A DNA stretch of 15,572 nt from JBNJEM01 sp051745935 (lineage in GTDB: Bacteria > Planctomycetota > Planctomycetia > Pirellulales > Pirellulaceae): contig JBNJEM010000105.1 in NCBI GenBank assembly GCA_051745935.1, positions 1 to 15,572 of the forward strand, written 5' to 3'. A model generated the notes under the pieces. It ran no database searches. It saw nothing but the letters and a program-made list of their open reading frames with translations, and was not told the DNA's origin. Positions 13,924-15,572 of this stretch are shown here, one piece after another (the first letter of the stretch is position 1; each line of letters starts with the position of its first letter). A program made the translations under genes and the position numbers.

Positions 13924-15240
13924 TTGATCACCGTAGCTGATTTGCGATCTCAGACTGTCAAGGATCTTGTTGCCATGGCTCGCGACATGGGGGTTTCCGG
14001 CGCCCATTCGATGCGAAAGGAGCAGTTGGTGAAGGCGGTGGCCAAGGCGTCCCGAAGAAAGGGGGCCGGGGCCTCCAATGGGCGACATCGCGGCGGTAGT
14101 AAGCGGCGGCGGTGTGCCAGCAAGTCTGGCTCCACGGCGTCGGTCAACCGAGCAGGAGCGAAGCGCAAGGGGCGCGCCGGGGGCGCGGCGGGCTCCGGGA
14201 GCGCTTCGAAGTCAAAAGCTGGAGGCCAATCGCGAAGCGTCTCAACCGGACGACGGGGGGGACAAGGCCGCTCCAAGACCGCTTCGAACACGACGCGGGA
14301 AAGGAGTGGGGGAGCCAGCCGGAGGATCCGCCAATTGCAGGCAAGCCGGGAACAGGAGCGTGATCTATCGTATGCGTCCACCGCGGCGGCGCAAAACGGC
14401 CATAAGAAAAAGAAAAAGCCGAAACCGACCCCCGTTCCGGGGAAAGATCGGATTGTGCTGTTGGTGCGCGACCCGTATTGGTTGCAGGCCTGCTGGGACG
14501 TGACGCGGCAGAGCGTGCGGCGAGCGGAAGCGGCGTTGGCCGAGCATTGGCATACCTGCAGGCCGGTTTTGCGGTTGATCGAGGTGGAAAGGGGCGGCAC
14601 GACCAGCACGAGCGAGCGGTTGGTCCGCGAGATTCAGGTGCACGGCGGCGTGAGGAATTGGTACATCGACATCAAGGATTCGCCGAAGCGATATCGTGTT
14701 GAGCTGGGTTATCTGGCTGAGAACGGTCGGTTCTACGCGATTTCACGCAGTAATGTCGTGACCACGCCCCGTCCGGGCAGCATCGATGCGGTCGATGAGA
14801 ATTGGGCCGGCATCGCCGAGAATTACGAGCGAATCTACGCGCTCAGCGGCGGCTACGAGCCATCCACCGCCGGTGGTGATTTGCAGGAGATGTTTGAAGA
14901 GCAACTTCGACGGCCCATGGGGCCGCCCCCAGGGGCGAAGACCGCAAATGATCGAATCAATCCCATACTGCGCCGCGACAAGGATTTCAGTCTGGAAGTC
15001 GACGCGGAAATAATTATCTATGGCACCACCAAGCCAGGCGCGCAAGTGACGCTCGCCGGTGAACCCGTCCAGCTCCGAGCTGATGGGACGTTTACCGCGC
15101 GACTGAGTATGCCGGACCGCCGCCAATTGCTTCCGGTCGTTGCCCGCAGTCGCGATGGCGTGGAAGAGCGAACCATCGTGTTGTCGGTGGAGCGGAACAC
15201 GAAAGTGTTGGAACCGACCACGCGAGAACCTCATTCCTAA
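13924..15240 (+). CDS. Rho_N / DUF4912 protein
   Basis: This protein of about 438 residues has three parts. Residues 1-45 (ITVADLRSQTVKDLVAMARD, then GVSGAHSMRKEQLVKAV) resemble the Rho termination factor N-terminal/SAP-like helical domain, which binds nucleic acid in other proteins. Residues about 46-170 are a long basic low-complexity linker of Ser, Gly, Arg and Lys ending in KKKKKPKP. Residues about 172-330 are a DUF4912 domain, with DRIVLLVRDPYWLQACWDV and WYIDI as landmarks. About 355-423 look like a small beta-rich Ig-like module (YGTTKPGAQVTLAGEPV). No signal peptide, so probably cytosolic and nucleic-acid associated, but this is inference. The start is uncertain: TTG at 13924 follows GGTGAGG closely, GTG at 13915 is an alternative, and the frame stays open to 13636 with unconvincing text. 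Confidence 0.85.
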   Translation: MITVADLRSQTVKDLVAMARDMGVSGAHSMRKEQLVKAVAKASRRKGAGASNGRHRGGSKRRRCASKSGSTASVNRAGAKRKGRAGGAAGSGSASKSKAGGQSRSVSTGRRGGQGRSKTASNTTRERSGGASRRIRQLQASREQERDLSYASTAAAQNGHKKKKKPKPTPVPGKDRIVLLVRDPYWLQACWDVTRQSVRRAEAALAEHWHTCRPVLRLIEVERGGTTSTSERLVREIQVHGGVRNWYIDIKDSPKRYRVELGYLAENGRFYAISRSNVVTTPRPGSIDAVDENWAGIAENYERIYALSGGYEPSTAGGDLQEMFEEQLRRPMGPPPGAKTANDRINPILRRDKDFSLEVDAEIIIYGTTKPGAQVTLAGEPVQLRADGTFTARLSMPDRRQLLPVVARSRDGVEERTIVLSVERNTKVLEPTTREPHS

Positions 15241-15552
15241 GGCGCCAGGGCCGCCAACCAAATAGGGAGCTCGCACAGGGATGGTGCGCTCCCGTTGGTC
15301 GCTCACGTCAACGATGCGCGCACCGGGCGCGCGTGTTACGCCCTAAGGCTCTAAATACAGCCGCTCAGACCAACCCGCTGATGAACGCTCATGCCGATCG
15401 ATTGATCCGATGTGTCCCTCCGCGCGTCCGAGAATCCCAGGGCCCATTCTCCATACGCTACCCCGAAACACCGCCCCGCGCATTTTTTTCTCCGAAATTT
15501 TGAGGGGGTGTGCCGGGAAATCGCGATTGTCTCTGTAGGGAGGCAATGGCCG
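15241..15552. other. Intergenic region with two hairpins
   Basis: No gene is seen between the DUF4912 gene and the next start. It contains the hairpins at 15265-15293 and 15316-15332 and a short T-run at 15483-15489. A minus-strand frame at 15343-15564 has no domain. Confidence 0.5.
15265..15293 (+). terminator. Strong hairpin downstream of DUF4912 gene
   Basis: GGGAGC (15265-15270) pairs with GCTCCC (15288-15293), and inside it GCAC (15273-15276) pairs with GTGC (15284-15287), leaving only a TC bulge: a ten-pair stem 24 bp after the stop. There is no T-tract, so it may protect or end the transcript by another mechanism. A second GCGCGC/GCGCGC hairpin follows at 15316-15332. Confidence 0.45.
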
Positions 15553-15572
15553 ATGAACGATCAAACCGAAAA
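15553..15572 (+). CDS. Start of a gene cut by the window edge
   Basis: An ATG at 15553 begins MNDQTE and runs off the window. GGGAGG (15538-15543) lies nine bases upstream, a near-ideal ribosome binding site, which favours this ATG over the one at 15546 that would be only two bases away. Product unknown. Confidence 0.5.

Noticed and set aside
1..15572. CRISPR array or complete defence system
   Set aside because: The only repeats are the coding minisatellite and four widely dispersed 104-bp elements; no regular spacers and no cas, restriction or integrase genes are seen.

Overview
The window looks like a piece of a Planctomycetota chromosome, possibly a thermophilic Pirellulales/Thermogutta-like lineage. 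This is an inference from gene content: a Rho_N plus DUF4912 protein, a secreted caspase/SUMF1-type fusion, a planctomycete-style nitronate monooxygenase and a GTG-started secreted nucleoside hydrolase. GC is moderately high, intergenic DNA is long and genes are scattered singly on both strands. No rRNA, tRNA, CRISPR array or complete insertion sequence was recognised.

Layout. Bases 1-628 are non-coding and rich in hairpins, including three in a row at 10-88. A minus-strand gene (629-1369) encodes a very acidic repeat lipoprotein. A coiled-coil protein of unknown function lies at 2190-3191 (minus). Then comes about 1.1 kb of mostly non-coding DNA with a doubtful small membrane ORF (3370-3585). 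A plus-strand cluster follows: rhomboid protease (4330-5151), a possible 24-residue coupled peptide, and a DUF2442 protein (5209-5475). A convergent nucleotidyltransferase-fold gene is at 5571-6161. A secreted nucleoside hydrolase (6875-7906) and a small VOC/glyoxalase-like protein (8248-8586) are on plus. On minus are the caspase/SUMF1 fusion (8907-10625) and a nitronate monooxygenase-like flavoprotein (11119-12570). About 1.35 kb without a convincing gene precedes the Rho_N/DUF4912 protein (13924-15240, plus). The first codons of another plus-strand gene are at the right edge.

The most notable non-genic signal is a dispersed, imperfectly palindromic repeat of about 104 bp, present four times (1559-1662, 3285-3387, 3915-4018, and inverted at 8119-8222). 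It is bounded by TATA or a one-base variant, has imperfect terminal inverted repeats and internal stems, and looks like a MITE-type or REP-like element. In all four copies the same end points towards the start of the next gene or candidate gene. A short ORF inside it is intact in only two copies, so it is probably not protein-coding.

The genes do not form one obvious pathway. The only plausible operon is rhomboid, small peptide, DUF2442. Several products are predicted to be exported or membrane-bound (lipoprotein, rhomboid, nucleoside hydrolase, caspase/SUMF1 protein).
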